Shown: positions 1 through 12,415, counted from the stretch's first letter. The stretch: 64,000 bases of DNA from Centrapalus pauciflorus (GCA_020465985.1 JAANYP010002658.1:186001-250000); one strand, 5' to 3'. Program-made: numbers and translations. The notes: generated by a model not told the origin, from the sequence alone.

Positions 1-7
1 TTACATT

Positions 8-470
8 ATACACATAAAACCAACCCCCTGCACAAACTATGTTAGTATGCATCATCTTATACTCAACACCAAGTACCTCACTGTTTCTTATACGTTGATT
101 CACAACTGTAAAAATGTAACAACACAACACAAAAATGCATTTTCATTCCTACTTAAGACCTATCAACTAAGACAGCCATAGATGCATTATCTCACACTCA
201 TATTGATGCACCTGTAAAATCAAGATCGAAAAGCCAACATACATAAAAACAACCCCCCCTGCACCAACTACAACATTATGCATCAGTTTATACCAAGCAA
301 AAATTACTTCACATTTTGCTTATACGTGGATTCACAATTGTATAAATGTAGTAACACAACACAAAAATGCATTTTAATTCCTAATTAAGACGTATTAACG
401 AAGCACCCATAGATGCATTATCCCACACACATACTGATGCATCTGTCGAAACAACAACAAAAACATGCAT
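8..470. repeat. 232-bp imperfect tandem duplication
   Basis: Two diverged copies lie head to tail, roughly 8-238 and 240-470. The landmark 'aaaaatgcat' occurs at 131 and 363, a period of 232 bp, and both units share 'ataaaaccaacccc'-like, 'cttatacgt', 'gattcacaa' and 'catagatgcatta' segments in the same order. The hexamer ATGCAT recurs often. There is no coding content, and the parent element is not recognised. Confidence 0.75.
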
Positions 471-1305
471 CAACATCAGATGAAACCCAATGTATACCTG
501 ATTTTGATGCCATATCCCTCTCTATGTCCGACATTGTTAATGTTTCCCACGAAGACGAGCCTTCGTCGTCGGATACAGTCAAAACCCTACCTGGTGCTTT
601 GTTTTTGCCTTCTTCCTCGACGATGATGCATCTACATCCATAGAGTAAATCTTTATTAAAACAAACCCGAAATTTTGGGGTTTCCTTTCAAGATTATAGG
701 AACAAAATCGAATTCAAAATTTTTTGGGTTATCGGTGCATAAAAATCGGAAGGAGAGAGAGGGACGGTTTAACTAAGTTAGGTGGTGTTTTTGTTTCCAA
801 AAATCGTGAACATTTTTTGGACGATTTTGCCCTTCCACGCCCAAAATTAGCTGCACGAACATTTACTAAAAATATTTCATCTATTAGTGTGTTGGTTAGT
901 TTGGTTCCTCTAAAAATTATTTTGCTCAAAATGTATGTTCGTAAACAACACACACAAACACCCCGGCCTTTAACATGGGAGGATTTTAAAACGACTTTTT
1001 TTTTTTTTTTTTGTTAATCGCACATCTCTACCTTCTTTGTATTAGGGAGGATTAAATAAGCGTGTGCATTCAACAATCCAAACCGGTAAATTGATCTCAG
1101 ACTGGACTTGTCGTATTTGGTTCGGTTCTCGATCCACAATATTTACAAAAATTGGTTTGCAGTTCGGTCTAGTTTGATTTTTTTATTAAAAAAAGATTGG
1201 GACCGGACCAAAACCAAACCAATACACTTTGGTCCGGTTCTCGGTTTTATTTTCTCAATTTTTCAGTTTTCGGTTTGGTCTAGTGCAGTCTGGTTTATTT
1301 TTGGA
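471..1305. other. Non-coding stretch, nothing recognised
   Basis: Short open frames on both strands have no recognisable domain. A T homopolymer sits at about 998-1014. From about 1080 the sequence becomes rich in 'ccggtt' and 'ggttcggt' words, like the subterminal repeats of plant hAT elements, but no ends could be paired. Confidence 0.4.
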
Positions 1306-1570
1306 TAGGACTGCAAACGAGTCGAGTCAAGCTTGATCCGATTCATTTAGGGTAGGCTCGATAGCTCGACGAGCTTCCAAAATTTAGGCTCGAGAATTAC
1401 TCAAATTAGGCTTGAGCTCGGCTTGGAAAGCTCTAGAGTTCTTTTTTTTTTTTTGCATATATTTCAAACTCATACTCAATAAAATCTAAGCTCGATACTT
1501 GAAAAGCCTGAATTCCTTAATAAAAGCTCGACTCGATATGTATATATATAAGACTCGATACTCAAATTAA
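1306..1570 (+). mobile_element. hAT-like terminal fragment (tentative)
   Basis: 'aggactgcaaacgag' at about 1307 resembles the common plant hAT terminus of the form TAGGGCTGCAAACGAG. It is followed by repeated 'ctcga' and 'gctcg' words typical of subterminal regions. No opposite end or 8-bp target duplication was found, so this is at best a fragment. Confidence 0.3.
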
Positions 1571-2151
1571 TTGAAAACTCGAAGTTGTACCATTTTTGCG
1601 CAATTTTTCATTGCACAAATAACCTCCAATCGACTAAACTTATTAAATTTGGGTTTTTAAAAATATGTCTTGCACATGTCAATTTTTTCAAAGACATTTT
1701 TGCGTAAAAACTCCAACTTGTTAGATTCTTTAAATTAAAACCTGAAACTCTTTTTCATTGCACAAAAAACATCCAATCAATAAAAAATCATAAAAAATTG
1801 GTTCTTTAACCTATTGCATTTTAATAACGTGAAGTTCTATAAAATTTCTTTTATTAAACAAAGAACCTCTTCTTCGATGAAACCCTCACCTCCTGTGAAC
1901 CTCCTGCTCTGGCTGATCATATTCAGTAGCTAAAATGGAACATAGATAAATGAAATCGAACACAAAATGAAACCTAAAAATGCAACTCGTGATCACAAAA
2001 CAAAATCGACTACATCTGCACAAGTGAAATTGAAATTCAATATTAAAGGGCAAGAGTCAATCGAACACACATACAAAATGAACATCCTTGAACCCTAAAA
2101 CACATTTGGACAAACATGAACTAAAAAGAAGACTACATCTGATCTGAAAAG

Positions 2152-2856
2152 TAGGGATGAGATTTTTATACCGAATACTGGTACCGAACCGAGACTGTAC
2201 CGAACCGGGGCTGTACCAAACCGTGACCGAACCGATACATTCGGTCCGGTATTCGATTCTTGTTGTTATTTAAACCGGGATCGGTACTAACCGGTTTCGG
2301 TACCACTTAAAAATTCGGTAATACTAGTACCGGTACCGAATACGAAAAGACTCACAAGTGTTGCATTGTCATGTGTATAGAAAGATGCAAAATTCATAGT
2401 CGGCAAAATCAGGTGTTCATCCATCTAATTATCGATTCTAATTTCTGTGGTCAAATATTATTTTATTCTCATATGTTGAAATTGTTTTGCCAACATCGTC
2501 CAAATAATAAACACTTGGTATTCAAGCCCAATGAAGCAAATGACATTCTTTGTTGGAAAACAATTATAGGATTTGGTTTTAATTTGTTGCCTCTATAAAA
2601 GGAATGGGGTTGTTGATCTGAAAACTACAGTGGATAAATTCGGTCAAGTAGTTTATACGTATTTTGAATGACTAATCTTCTTTATATTCCATGAATTTAT
2701 TGTTGTTTATTTTCTTGAATTTTGGGTACCAAATTCGGTATAGTATCGTAAAACCGGTACCGATACCGGTACCGTTCACTTAAATTTGGTTCGGTATTCG
2801 GTTTCTTTTATCGCACAAAAAAATTATCGGTACTAGCGGTTCAGTACCACTGATTG
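2152..2856. mobile_element. hAT-like non-autonomous element (tentative)
   Basis: The left end 'tagggatgagattttt' fits the TAGGGATGAG-type hAT terminus. Both flanks (2165-2345 and 2725-2855) are packed with 'ggtaccg', 'accggta' and 'ttcggt' words in inverted arrangement. The centre (about 2360-2700) is AT-rich and encodes nothing recognisable. The right terminus ('cagtaccactgattgtt') is degenerate and no clean target duplication was found. Confidence 0.4.
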
Positions 2857-2947
2857 TTCTTCTATTGATAAATTTAATAACATAAATGTTAAACTCAGCT
2901 ACATATTTATATATTTTTAGTAATGTCTTCTACATATACATACACAC

Positions 2948-2951
<4 letters not shown>

Positions 2952-3012
<61 letters not shown>
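2952..3012. repeat. (TA)n microsatellite
   Basis: An uninterrupted TA tract of about 30 units. Its right edge abuts the family A repeat copy at 3013. Confidence 0.95.
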
Positions 3013-3018
<6 letters not shown>

Positions 3019-3240
3019 CTCATGGTAGAACCACATCAATTGGTAGAATCAATTCTAACTTCTTCTTTTTTTCAAAAAAGGTTTTATACAATTGTTTAAA
3101 CTAACATTAAAAGTTCACATTTGAAAATTCAAATGGTTTCGAGTTGTGAAGTTCACAATACATCCGTACTTTCAAATGTCATTTTAAAGGTTTTACAAAA
3201 CTCGAAACCATGTGAATGTTTTTTAAATAGTCTTATAATA
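3013..3240 (+). mobile_element. Family A repeat, short copy
   Basis: Its left end ('catggtagaaccacat') and right end ('acaaaactcgaaacc' then 'ttttttaaatagtct') match the two ends of the 1.2-kb copy at 56361-57590. This makes it an internally deleted member of that family. It carries no protein-coding content and starts directly at a (TA)n tract. Confidence 0.5.
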
Positions 3241-5257
3241 TTTATTTAAATAAGAAAATACAAATAAAATCTAAAAAAATTTAAAAAAAACATTAGTTTG
3301 GTTATATCGATAGATAATGATTCGATCTTAAATCCATATATATGTATGTATGCATGTATGAAATACAAAAATTCAATTACAAAAATACCAATCTACTTAA
3401 ACTCGAAAGCCATCTATCTTGATTGACGACAAAGACTTAAATAAATTTAACGAAATTAATAAATGCTCCAGCCTTCATGTTTTGATCGAAATTTAAACCG
3501 GCTATAAGTGAAAGTTTTTAGTTTTTAAAAGTGTCGGTTTAATAGAAATTATTCCAAGACTAAATATCATAATTTAGAGTAAACGACATGGACAATTTAT
3601 GCATTTTACTATTTTTATTGTAAGTTTATTTTTTTATATATTTTTAAAATGCAAGTTTATTTCTATATTGTTTGAATAAACAATTTAAATGTCAAGTTTA
3701 TGGTTTTATAACGATACTAGTTAATTAATAACAACATAACAATTATTTATAAAAAAAGGTAGCCTAGTCTCTGGGGGGTCCCACGATCAATATGGAATAG
3801 TTAAATCGTGTAACTTATGGTTAAGAGACATGTATTCATATAGTATATTCATGAAAACGAAGTTGTTATAATAATAATAATATTATTATTATTATAATTA
3901 CGAAAAATATTAACAACTAATAAATCAATGGCTCAACGTAGAAGATCATCGTGACTTAATATTTATCAATTAATTCTATTGAATTATGTTTAAAAAATCC
4001 AAAATAACATATTTCTTAGATTTTACGATGTTATTTTAGTAATTTTTTGCAATTACATCATATAATTCATTGTATTTTATTCATATATTTTAAGTGTACT
4101 TTAAAACACATTTAAAATTGATCAATACTAAAAGTATTGCTAAAAATGTAAAACCAACACTAACAATATAAAAATGGTGGTAATTTTTATTGAAACAATT
4201 GAAATTGAATATGACTATAGAGAGAGTATATAATTAATATCATGAATTAATAGATTTTGTTTTAATTATATTTGATCAAATCAAAATCAATTATTTAACT
4301 AATTAAAATTAAATGATAAAATAATAAAGAATTAAACATAAGGTATAAAAAGTTAGTAAAATGACTAAAATTGAATAACTATAATATTAATTAAAATGAT
4401 ATATTGCCATCTTTAGAAATTTAATATTAATAGGAAGCATTTATGAAAATAAACCGTGATTTAAGAGACTATCAATGCAACTTTGAAAGTTGAAACATCG
4501 TTTTTTATAATTTTAAACAAACAACAGTGTCGTTTTTGTAATTTACACTAATTATAATAATTTTAACATTATTGTTATAAAGGGCAATAAAGATAAGTTG
4601 GCAAAATATATAAAGGTGTGGTGTAACTTCAAATGAAGGTTGGAAATTTGTTTGTGAATTACATTTTGAGATAAAAAAACTACACAAGATGTTTTCCTTC
4701 ACAATAAAGAAACATAATTAAAGTTCTACAAATCTCTTCCCTCCTCTTCACGTCCTTTTTCATTGCCTTTCTATAACTATATTATTTTCACTTTGCACCT
4801 TTATTTTGAATATGACAAATGTATAGAATATTATTTATCGACATTATATATATTAACAATATCAGTCAATTATCAAAAATAACAATTTTTTGTTTTTATT
4901 ACCGTTTATACTAACATTATTTGTTTTTTTTATTATCAATAATATAAAATTTTATATATTTTTATCATGTATAACAATATTTTACTTATTAACCGACTCA
5001 TCAGGTTACCATAACGTTTTATCATTAAAAATAGTAAGAACCTTTAATTTTTTTTTCCCAATAACAACAACAATATAAAAATCTTACCATATATGGTTCA
5101 CAAGACCTAATTTCTTTTTTTTTCGGATTTCTTGTAAATTTATGGCTCCCAAGATCTGGATTTTATTTGTTTCTGAAAGTTCGGTTTTTGTTTGATTTTG
5201 TGGTGGGTTATGAATTTTGATGGTGATAAACAAGATGAAGAACATGAGGAATCTATA
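3241..5257. other. AT-rich intergenic DNA
   Basis: Two kilobases of AT-rich sequence without a recognisable gene or intact element. An AAT/ATT palindrome at about 3868-3898 could fold into a perfect hairpin. The short open frames here have low-complexity, hydrophobic translations typical of AT-rich noise. Confidence 0.6.
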
Positions 5258-6021
5258 TCTATACTATATATAATAAGAAAACCACTTGGAGTTTCTGGAC
5301 CACTGGATCTGGATGGAAAGAAATCAATGGTCCAGATTAATGACAACTCATAATTATTTATGAAATGTCTCTTATACCCTTAATTAAAATCAATAATTAT
5401 ACCTATGCCATCTTTTTAATTCATTTTCCAAATTTACTACCTTAACTTAATTACATTAAATTTTGATTTTAATTTTTCATTAATGAATTAATATTTACCT
5501 AAAATAAATATGTGTCATTATTATCCTTAATGATCATAGTTAAATTCAAATGTAAAAATTTAGATTTAAATGTAGAATTATAGTAAATAAAGTTAAAAAA
5601 TTTTGTTAATTATTTTGCTAACAATATTTAAAATTTAATTGATAAAACTTCAATTGTGAATATGATAAGTTTTGATTGTTGATTTTCAGATATCCCGTTA
5701 TCATATTTTATCATTTTCAAAATATATACACATTCACATAATTGAAGTTTTTTGTTTCTTACATTGATATTTCATAAGTTTTTTGAAGTTATTAAAAATT
5801 AAAAGAAACATTTTTTGCAAACACATATTATATGTTTTTAATAATACAATATAATAAATTTTTTTATTTAATATCAAACAACTAAGTATTTTTTTATCTT
5901 TATTTTAACTAGCTTTCAATTTTTTTTATTTTAATTATATATAAATTTTATAATAATTTATTAAAATATAAAAAAATATGTATTTTCTAAATCAACCCAT
6001 GTAATACATGGGTTGATTAAC
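5258..6021 (+). mobile_element. Helitron-like element (non-autonomous)
   Basis: The 5' end 'TCTATACTATATATAATAAG' follows an A, as expected of A^T insertion. The first ~165 bp match the copy starting at 40317 almost base for base. A 3' hairpin with stem AACCCATG/CATGGGTT spans about 5994-6013, but the CTAG terminus is degenerate. There is no Rep/helicase coding, so it would move only in trans. Confidence 0.55.
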
Positions 6022-6557
6022 CTATATATTATAATAAAACAAAGCAATTCATGTCACATGTCACTTCTACAATACAAGAAAAATTTATTTTTCCACCTCT
6101 TTTTTCAAATTTAACACATTAACTTAATTGCATTAAATTTGGACTTTATTTTTTTTTCATTAATTAATTAGTAATAAATTAGATTTTGTAACATTTAAAA
6201 TTAATGTTTGCCTAAAATAAAAATCTATCATTATTATCCATAATAATTATAATTAGATCCAAATGTAATAATTTGAATTAGTTGTGGAAATTATTATTAT
6301 TATGTATAATAAAGGAAAACATCAAATGTCACGTGTCACCTCTACGTTCACCAAAAAGATAATTACAACTTATAATAAATAAAAGATAAATACAATTTAA
6401 TATATTTGAAAAAGATGAATATACTCTATTTTTAATCTGTAAATAATAAAAAATAAACACAATTATTATTTTTGTATGTTTTTATTTTTACTCATATAAA
6501 TTTTATATAAATAAATTTAATTAAAAATATCCACGTAATACGTGGGTTATAAACTAG
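6022..6557 (+). mobile_element. Helitron-like element (non-autonomous)
   Basis: The 3' end is canonical: hairpin CCACGTAATACGTGG (about 6531-6545), then 'ttataaa' and CTAG followed by T at 6554-6558. The 5' end is inferred near 6022, immediately after the previous element. No coding capacity. Confidence 0.55.
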
Positions 6558-6799
6558 TAATAATTATAAAAGACAAAATTACAAATTTTATTTGTATTTT
6601 TTATTAGTCTTTTAAATTGTTATTGTTATCGGTAAATAAGAACAATCGTTGTTATTTTTTGTAACAGAAAAATTGTGGTAATCTGCTATGGCAGGTCTAC
6701 AGGTAAAACATGGTTTTAATCAATAAAAATACAAAATTTGATACTATTAATGGTAAAAAAATAAATAATGTAAATATATATAAAAGTATGAACCAAAAG

Positions 6800-6801
<2 letters not shown>

Positions 6802-6882
<81 letters not shown>
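6802..6882. repeat. (TA)n microsatellite
   Basis: About 40 TA units on the left side of TIR element B. Confidence 0.95.
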
Positions 6883-6884
<2 letters not shown>

Positions 6885-6888
6885 TTTA

Positions 6889-7261
6889 GGTTCAAGTGAG
6901 TACCACCTCTAATGCAGCGCACCAGAAGGTACCACCCTTAAAAGTAATTTTTTTGAAATTTTTTTTCATGAACATGTTCTAATTAACATTACACAGATCA
7001 TATGTGAATTTCACGCAAATCCGAACACTCTAAGTGCATGAAAACACACATCACATAAATGCATGTTCACATGTCTTCAAAATTATGTAAGTGTGTGTTC
7101 ACATCATTTTTTAGGAGCTAGGAGATGTGAATGTATGTGAAATTTACATACGATCTTCATAATGTTAATTAAAACATGTTTATGAAAAAAAAATTTTAAA
7201 AAAGTTTTTTTAAAGGTGGTACCTTCTGGTGCGCTGCATTTGGGTGGTACTCTCTCGAACC
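6889..7261. mobile_element. TIR element family B (MITE)
   Basis: A 373-bp element whose arms are near-complete inverted repeats of more than 100 bp. Both arms carry, from outside in, GGTTC(A/G)AG, GAGTACCACC and the shared block 'GCAGCGCACCAGAAGGTACC', then 'ttttttcat' and 'aacatgtt'. It has no coding capacity and is flanked on both sides by (TA)n tracts. Related copies lie at 41814-42125 and 42126-42500. Confidence 0.75.
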
Positions 7262-7263
7262 AT

Positions 7264-7267
<4 letters not shown>

Positions 7268-7345
<78 letters not shown>
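7268..7345. repeat. (TA)n microsatellite
   Basis: About 39 TA units sandwiched between TIR elements B and C. Confidence 0.95.
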
Positions 7346-7349
<4 letters not shown>

Positions 7350-8625
7350 TGGGATCATTGCAGAACCTTAATTTAGTGCAGAACCATAGAACCAATCTAA
7401 ACCATTAGATTATAATATAACACTAGGGATAAGATGGTAATTATACAATTAACATTGAATTAATAGCAGCCTACCAAGTTTGACTGTCCACTTTGACTTT
7501 TTTTTACTCTTTTAATATATAATGGACATGCAGTGTTGCATCGACGTTAAATATACGATATCAAAGTGTTCATTCGACATCGAATGGTCGTATGGGTAAC
7601 AAAAATTTACGAAAAATAAACACGTAAATTTTTTTTCAAAAAAATATATTCATGACCGTTCTCGCTAAATCCACCAACTTTGACTACTAATTTTGACTAT
7701 AATTTATCTCTGTTAATAATGAACGTATATGCAATGTTGCATCGACATTAAATATACGGTATCAAAGTGTTCATTCGATATCGAATGATCTCATGATCTC
7801 ACCATGATATATTGCATCGTGGTCTGGGTAAAATTTTTTTTACGAAAAATAAAAAAGTATATATCATAACCGTTTTCGTTAAATCCACCAACTTTGACTA
7901 CTAATTGTGACTATTATTTTGGCTCTGTTAGTAATGAACGTATATGCAATGTTGCATTGACGTTAAATATACGATATCAAAGTGTTCATTCGATATCGAA
8001 TGATCTCATGATCTCACCATGATATATTGCATCGTGGTCTGGGTAAAATTTTTTTTACGAAAAATAAAAAATATATATCATAACCGTTCTCGTTAAATCC
8101 ACCAACTTTGACTACTAATTGTGACTATTATTTTAGCTCTGTTAATAATGAGCGTATATGCAGTGTTGCATTGACGTTAAATATACGATATCAAAGTGTT
8201 CATTCGATATCGAATGATCTCATTATCTCACCATGATATATTGCATCGTGGTCTGGGTAATTTTTTTTTACGAAAAATAAACACGTAAAATTTTTTCGAA
8301 AAAAATATATCATGACCGGTCTCGTTTTAAAGAGTATAAAATTCTCGTTTTTATGGTATAATTTTTTTGATTTAAAAATTAATAATATTAATGTTATTTT
8401 AATTTAAAGAAAAAAGATATTTATTTTGCTAATGTCAATCTTTTTGCTATTTCCAATCTTTTCCTTTTTTACCCCTCCAAGAATTAAAATATCACTATTA
8501 CCAATCTTTTTTTCACTAATTCCAAACTTAACTCTTTTAATCAAGACCATTAGATTATTCTAATCTATGGACGATATTGGTTCTACAGTTCTACACTAAA
8601 TTTAGGTTCGGCAATGATCACATCT
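7346..8625 (+). mobile_element. TIR element family C with internal tandem units
   Basis: The left terminus 'GGGTTGGGATCATTGCAGAA' and the inverted right terminus ('ttcggcaatgatca') form TIRs that extend about 60 bp, including 'tagaaccaat'. The interior holds four ~200-215-bp tandem units with the landmark 'gttgcatcgacgttaaa' near 7534, 7735, 7949 and 8164. Most units carry the perfect palindrome ATTCGATATCGAAT. An inverted second copy lies at 42903-44001. No coding was seen, and the ends abut (TA)n arrays on both sides. Confidence 0.75.
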
Positions 8626-8632
8626 CTCTCTC

Positions 8633-8644
8633 TATATATATATA

Positions 8645-8741
<97 letters not shown>
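8633..8741. repeat. (TA)n microsatellite, interrupted
   Basis: About 50 TA units with two single-base interruptions, then a short (TATG)n tail. It lies at the right edge of TIR element C. Confidence 0.95.
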
Positions 8742-8743
<2 letters not shown>

Positions 8744-8978
8744 ATGTATGTATGTATATAGTTTTGATAGGTACCTCAAGGTATCTAGTGAAAACATTGA
8801 TACTTTATTGATATTGTATAAGTATAACAATCAACTGTACGTAAAGTTTTTATTACAACAACCTAGCAAAGATTTCGTCCTAAATAGCATCCTACCATCT
8901 GATTTTCTTAATTAAAGCATTGAACTCTAAAAAATCTTCCATAACAACAATAATTGATAACTGGCCATGGTGGGTGCT

Positions 8979-9778
8979 GACTAGGCATCCACGTATGCTG
9001 CCATGTCAGCACCAGGTTTGCGCGAAATAGCAACGTTCGCATAAAATAGCAATGTACTGCGTAAAATAACAACACACTCCTAAAATAGCAACATACGACA
9101 CAAAATAGCAATGTATTTATATTATATATTTTTAATCCTAAATATTATTATTAAAAAACCGAAAATGTTTGTCATATTTTTCGATAGGAAAAATTAAAAT
9201 CTTGATTGGTTCATCATTTTTTCCGTTCGAAATAATTATAAAAGGAAATTGCCGTCATCTTTTACATTCAATAAAATTGAAAATCAAAACAATTCATCAT
9301 TATTTTCGTTTGGAAAAATTGAAGATATGAAGGGTTCTTTTTTTTCATTTGAACAAATTAAAAGTCATAATTGTTTGTTTATTTTTTCCGTTTAGACTAG
9401 TTTATAATCCTAATGGATAGTTGTTTTTTCCGTTTGAAAAAATTAAAAATTGCAGATGACAAATTCTTATGTTTTCTATATATTCGATGGAAAAAAGAAA
9501 ATAAATTCGTTTTATACTTCAAACTATTAAAATGATGAACACATCGAATTTTTAATTTTTTACCGAATGAAAAAAATTACGAACATTTTTCGGTTTTAAT
9601 AATAATAACAATAATAATAAGTTATATTAAATTTAGGTTTAAGATTATAAAAAATTAATGCAACAATTTTATGTAGTACGTTGCTATTTTATGAGTATAT
9701 TGCTATTTTATAAGTACGTTGATGTTTTGCGCAAACCTAGTGCTGACATGACAACTTATGTGGGATGTCACACTAGTC
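8979..9778. mobile_element. TIR element with repeated 'aaaatagcaa' ends
   Basis: The left arm starts GACTAGGCATCC and the right arm ends with the inverted form (CACTAGTC). Both arms contain 'tgtcagcac', 'ggtttgcgc' and serial 'aaaatagcaac' words about 20 bp apart. The AT-rich centre has no domain. Length is about 800 bp; no target duplication was identified. Confidence 0.6.
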
Positions 9779-9780
9779 TA

Positions 9781-10217
9781 TCTATTCTATTAAAAGAGTA
9801 AATAGAAGCCTCTTGGCACTTGACTAAAATGCCAATTGGCATAACCTGGACGTGACACGTGTATAATCTACAAATTCTATATTAAAATATAATTTGCATT
9901 AATTAAATTAATTTGAAAAAAAAACATCTTGCTATTATCTTGTTTTTCTGTTTTAAATTTAAGTCTATAACTCATGTATTTCTTTAGTTTCTTATTCAAA
10001 CTTCTTAGTTTCTATAATTTTTTTTATAATTTATTTTATAATTATGTATTTTACTTTTAGTTACATATTTTATATATTTTCATCAAATTTTTAGCAGTAT
10101 AATATTGATATTCTATTTGTAGTTTCTATGATAATTTTTCAAATTTATATAAAGTTTTAAAAAAACAAATTATTTAACTATTCCGTATAGTAGACGGGTA
10201 ATATACTACCATTCTAG
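9781..10217 (+). mobile_element. Helitron-like element (degenerate 3' end)
   Basis: The 5' end 'TCTATTCTATTAAAAGAGTA' follows an A. A weak hairpin (CCGT...ACGG) near 10183-10197 is followed by a CTAGT at 10214-10218, but the spacing is longer than usual. Non-coding. Confidence 0.4.
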
Positions 10218-10252
10218 TTTATTACCCATTATTACATGAGTTAATTTTAGAA

Positions 10253-10256
<4 letters not shown>

Positions 10257-10316
<60 letters not shown>
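10257..10316. repeat. (TA)n microsatellite
   Basis: About 30 TA units, ending a few bases before a Helitron 5' end. Confidence 0.95.
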
Positions 10317-10320
<4 letters not shown>

Positions 10321-10323
10321 CTA

Positions 10324-10821
10324 TCTATACTATTAAAAGAGTAACTATGCTCATTTCTGGTGAAGACACGTGTCGTCACCACGAATCGACACGTGGCAGT
10401 TATAGATTTTGAAAAGAATAAAGAAATTTGAATCAAATCTATCAAAATCTATTATAATCCACTTTTAAATTAAAATCAAATCAAATCAAACAAAACCTAA
10501 TACTCTACCAACTTATTAATTAAATCTATCCAAATCTAATATCATCCACTTTTAAATTCAAATCAAATCAAATCAAAACAAATCTAATAATCTACTAACT
10601 TATTAATTATAAGATAATATAATAAAAGTTTAAAAAAATATATAAGAAAATAATTAATATTCATATATATTTAGAAATATACAAATTTAATAGGTCATAA
10701 TAAAAAATAATATCACCTTATATACTTTTGTTTAAAAAATAATATTTATATCTTTATCTTTTTATTTATTATATTTTATATATATTAAAAATATCCGCGT
10801 AATACGCGGGTAATAAACTAG
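10324..10821 (+). mobile_element. Non-autonomous Helitron, complete
   Basis: The 498-bp element begins 'TCTATACTATTAAAAGAG' after an A. It ends with hairpin CCGCGTAATACGCGG (10795-10809), 'gtaataaa' and CTAG, followed by a T. These are the structural hallmarks of Helitrons: no TIR, no target duplication, A^T insertion. The closely related copy at 41423-41799 shares the body. No Rep/helicase is encoded. Confidence 0.75.
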
Positions 10822-10989
10822 TAATATAATATAATTATATAAATAATAAAGTTTGATTAATTTTAGTTAGTTAGTTAATAAATTAATCCATATTAGATTT
10901 ACATAGATTTGATTTGCTTTAAAATTTAAAAATAAAATCAGTAATTGATGTGGCAAATGTAGAGAGCAACATGTTACAAACTAAATGAG

Positions 10990-11165
10990 AGTATGTCATA
11001 TGACATTTAATTACTCTTTTAATAGTATAGATAGAATAGATATATAAATTAGTTAAACAATTGGACATGCATGTCAAAGCATGTCATATGACATTTAGTT
11101 ACTCTTTTAATAATATCAATAGAATAGATATATAAATTAGTTAAACAATTGGACAAGCATGGAAA
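10990..11165. repeat. 88-bp tandem duplication
   Basis: 'agaatagatatataaattag' occurs at about 11033 and 11121. The surrounding 'catatgacattta', 'ttactcttttaata' and 'aacaattggaca' are duplicated in the same order. The unit includes an inverted Helitron-like 5' terminus ('aatagtataga'), so it may be a duplicated element end. Confidence 0.65.
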
Positions 11166-12415
11166 GGACAAGGCTGGATGCCAGTAGCCACTTGAAAAGG
11201 AATTTCCCCTGTTTTTTGCATTAAACAAGGTTAAAAGTTAAAACTAGTGTAACTTTTTTATCTTTAACTTACTACAGTGTGAAACACGTTACATTTATTC
11301 TTTAATATCACTTATAATATTGTATTAATACACATTTCATAAAAATTATAATACATGTGTGCACATACACACTTTTTTCTAATAAAAATAGTGTTCTTGG
11401 TTATGGAATTGTAGTTAAAGATGAACATCTTGTTTTCAAAGTTATTTTTGGTTTGAAATCTTTTAGTAAATAATTAAAATATATATACACTTATAACGAA
11501 TAAATGACTTATTATGAGCTAAACCAGATAAGTAGTGATCCATTCATAATTTCCATTAATAAGACCTTTTTTAACCGTTAAGGATAATCATTAAGAAATC
11601 TCTAGTGATAAAAAGAAGAAGATTAATAGAAAATTAACTGATATTGTTTATGTGTCATTTTCTAGACAGTTTTATTTATAAAAGTTTTGTATATACTTAA
11701 ATATTTATTTTTATTATATTATCTTCTACACCTAATGGCATCATTCTTACGTAGATATTTTAATTTGCCGAATTTGGATATGTTTTGCATTTTCAAATAT
11801 AAAGTTTGTAGACTAAATATCAATCAAAATGGTCTTTACATTAAAAAAAGAAACTCAATTTGTCACCTGTCACCTTTTCGAAACAACAAATTCTTTATTT
11901 TATATATTACTAAAGAAATTAAATATATATTCAAATCTAAATGTTATGATTTCTGTTTATCTACACAATATATCTAATTAAAAGTTATTTTATACATTTA
12001 TATGTCTTATTATCATTTAATTCAAATCTAAAATTTATATTATCTATATTGTATCTATATGTCTAAACTGAAATTATTTTATATGTTTATAAATTTATTT
12101 AAAACATATAAAAAAATAAATACATATTATATAAAAATATTAAACATTTAAAAAGTAAAAATAATATAATATTAGTAAAAACATATTCCATAACTTTATA
12201 TTTACAGTAGTAAAACATATAAATAATATATTATAACGTAAAATATAAAATATCAAATTACATCTTTTAGAGATACATAAATTTAAAATAAAATAGAATA
12301 ATAAAGAAAAGTTACTATATACTTTTACAAGACTATAATTATGATAGTATCATAATATTATATTATTCTTATAAAACTTAATATTTTAATTTTGAGTTTA
12401 TATAAATGTTATATA
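11166..12415. other. AT-rich intergenic DNA
   Basis: No recognisable gene or intact element. The one longer open frame (11687-11977, +) has a low-complexity, Lys/Tyr/Phe-rich translation with no family resemblance and is not called. Confidence 0.55.

Noticed and set aside
7534..8300. Regularly spaced repeats suggesting a CRISPR-like array
   Set aside because: Units are about 200 bp, tandem, without unique spacers, and inside a TIR element in a plant genome.
2886..10445. Several open frames translating as long Tyr-Ile runs
   Set aside because: They are readings of (TA)n microsatellites on either strand, not genes.
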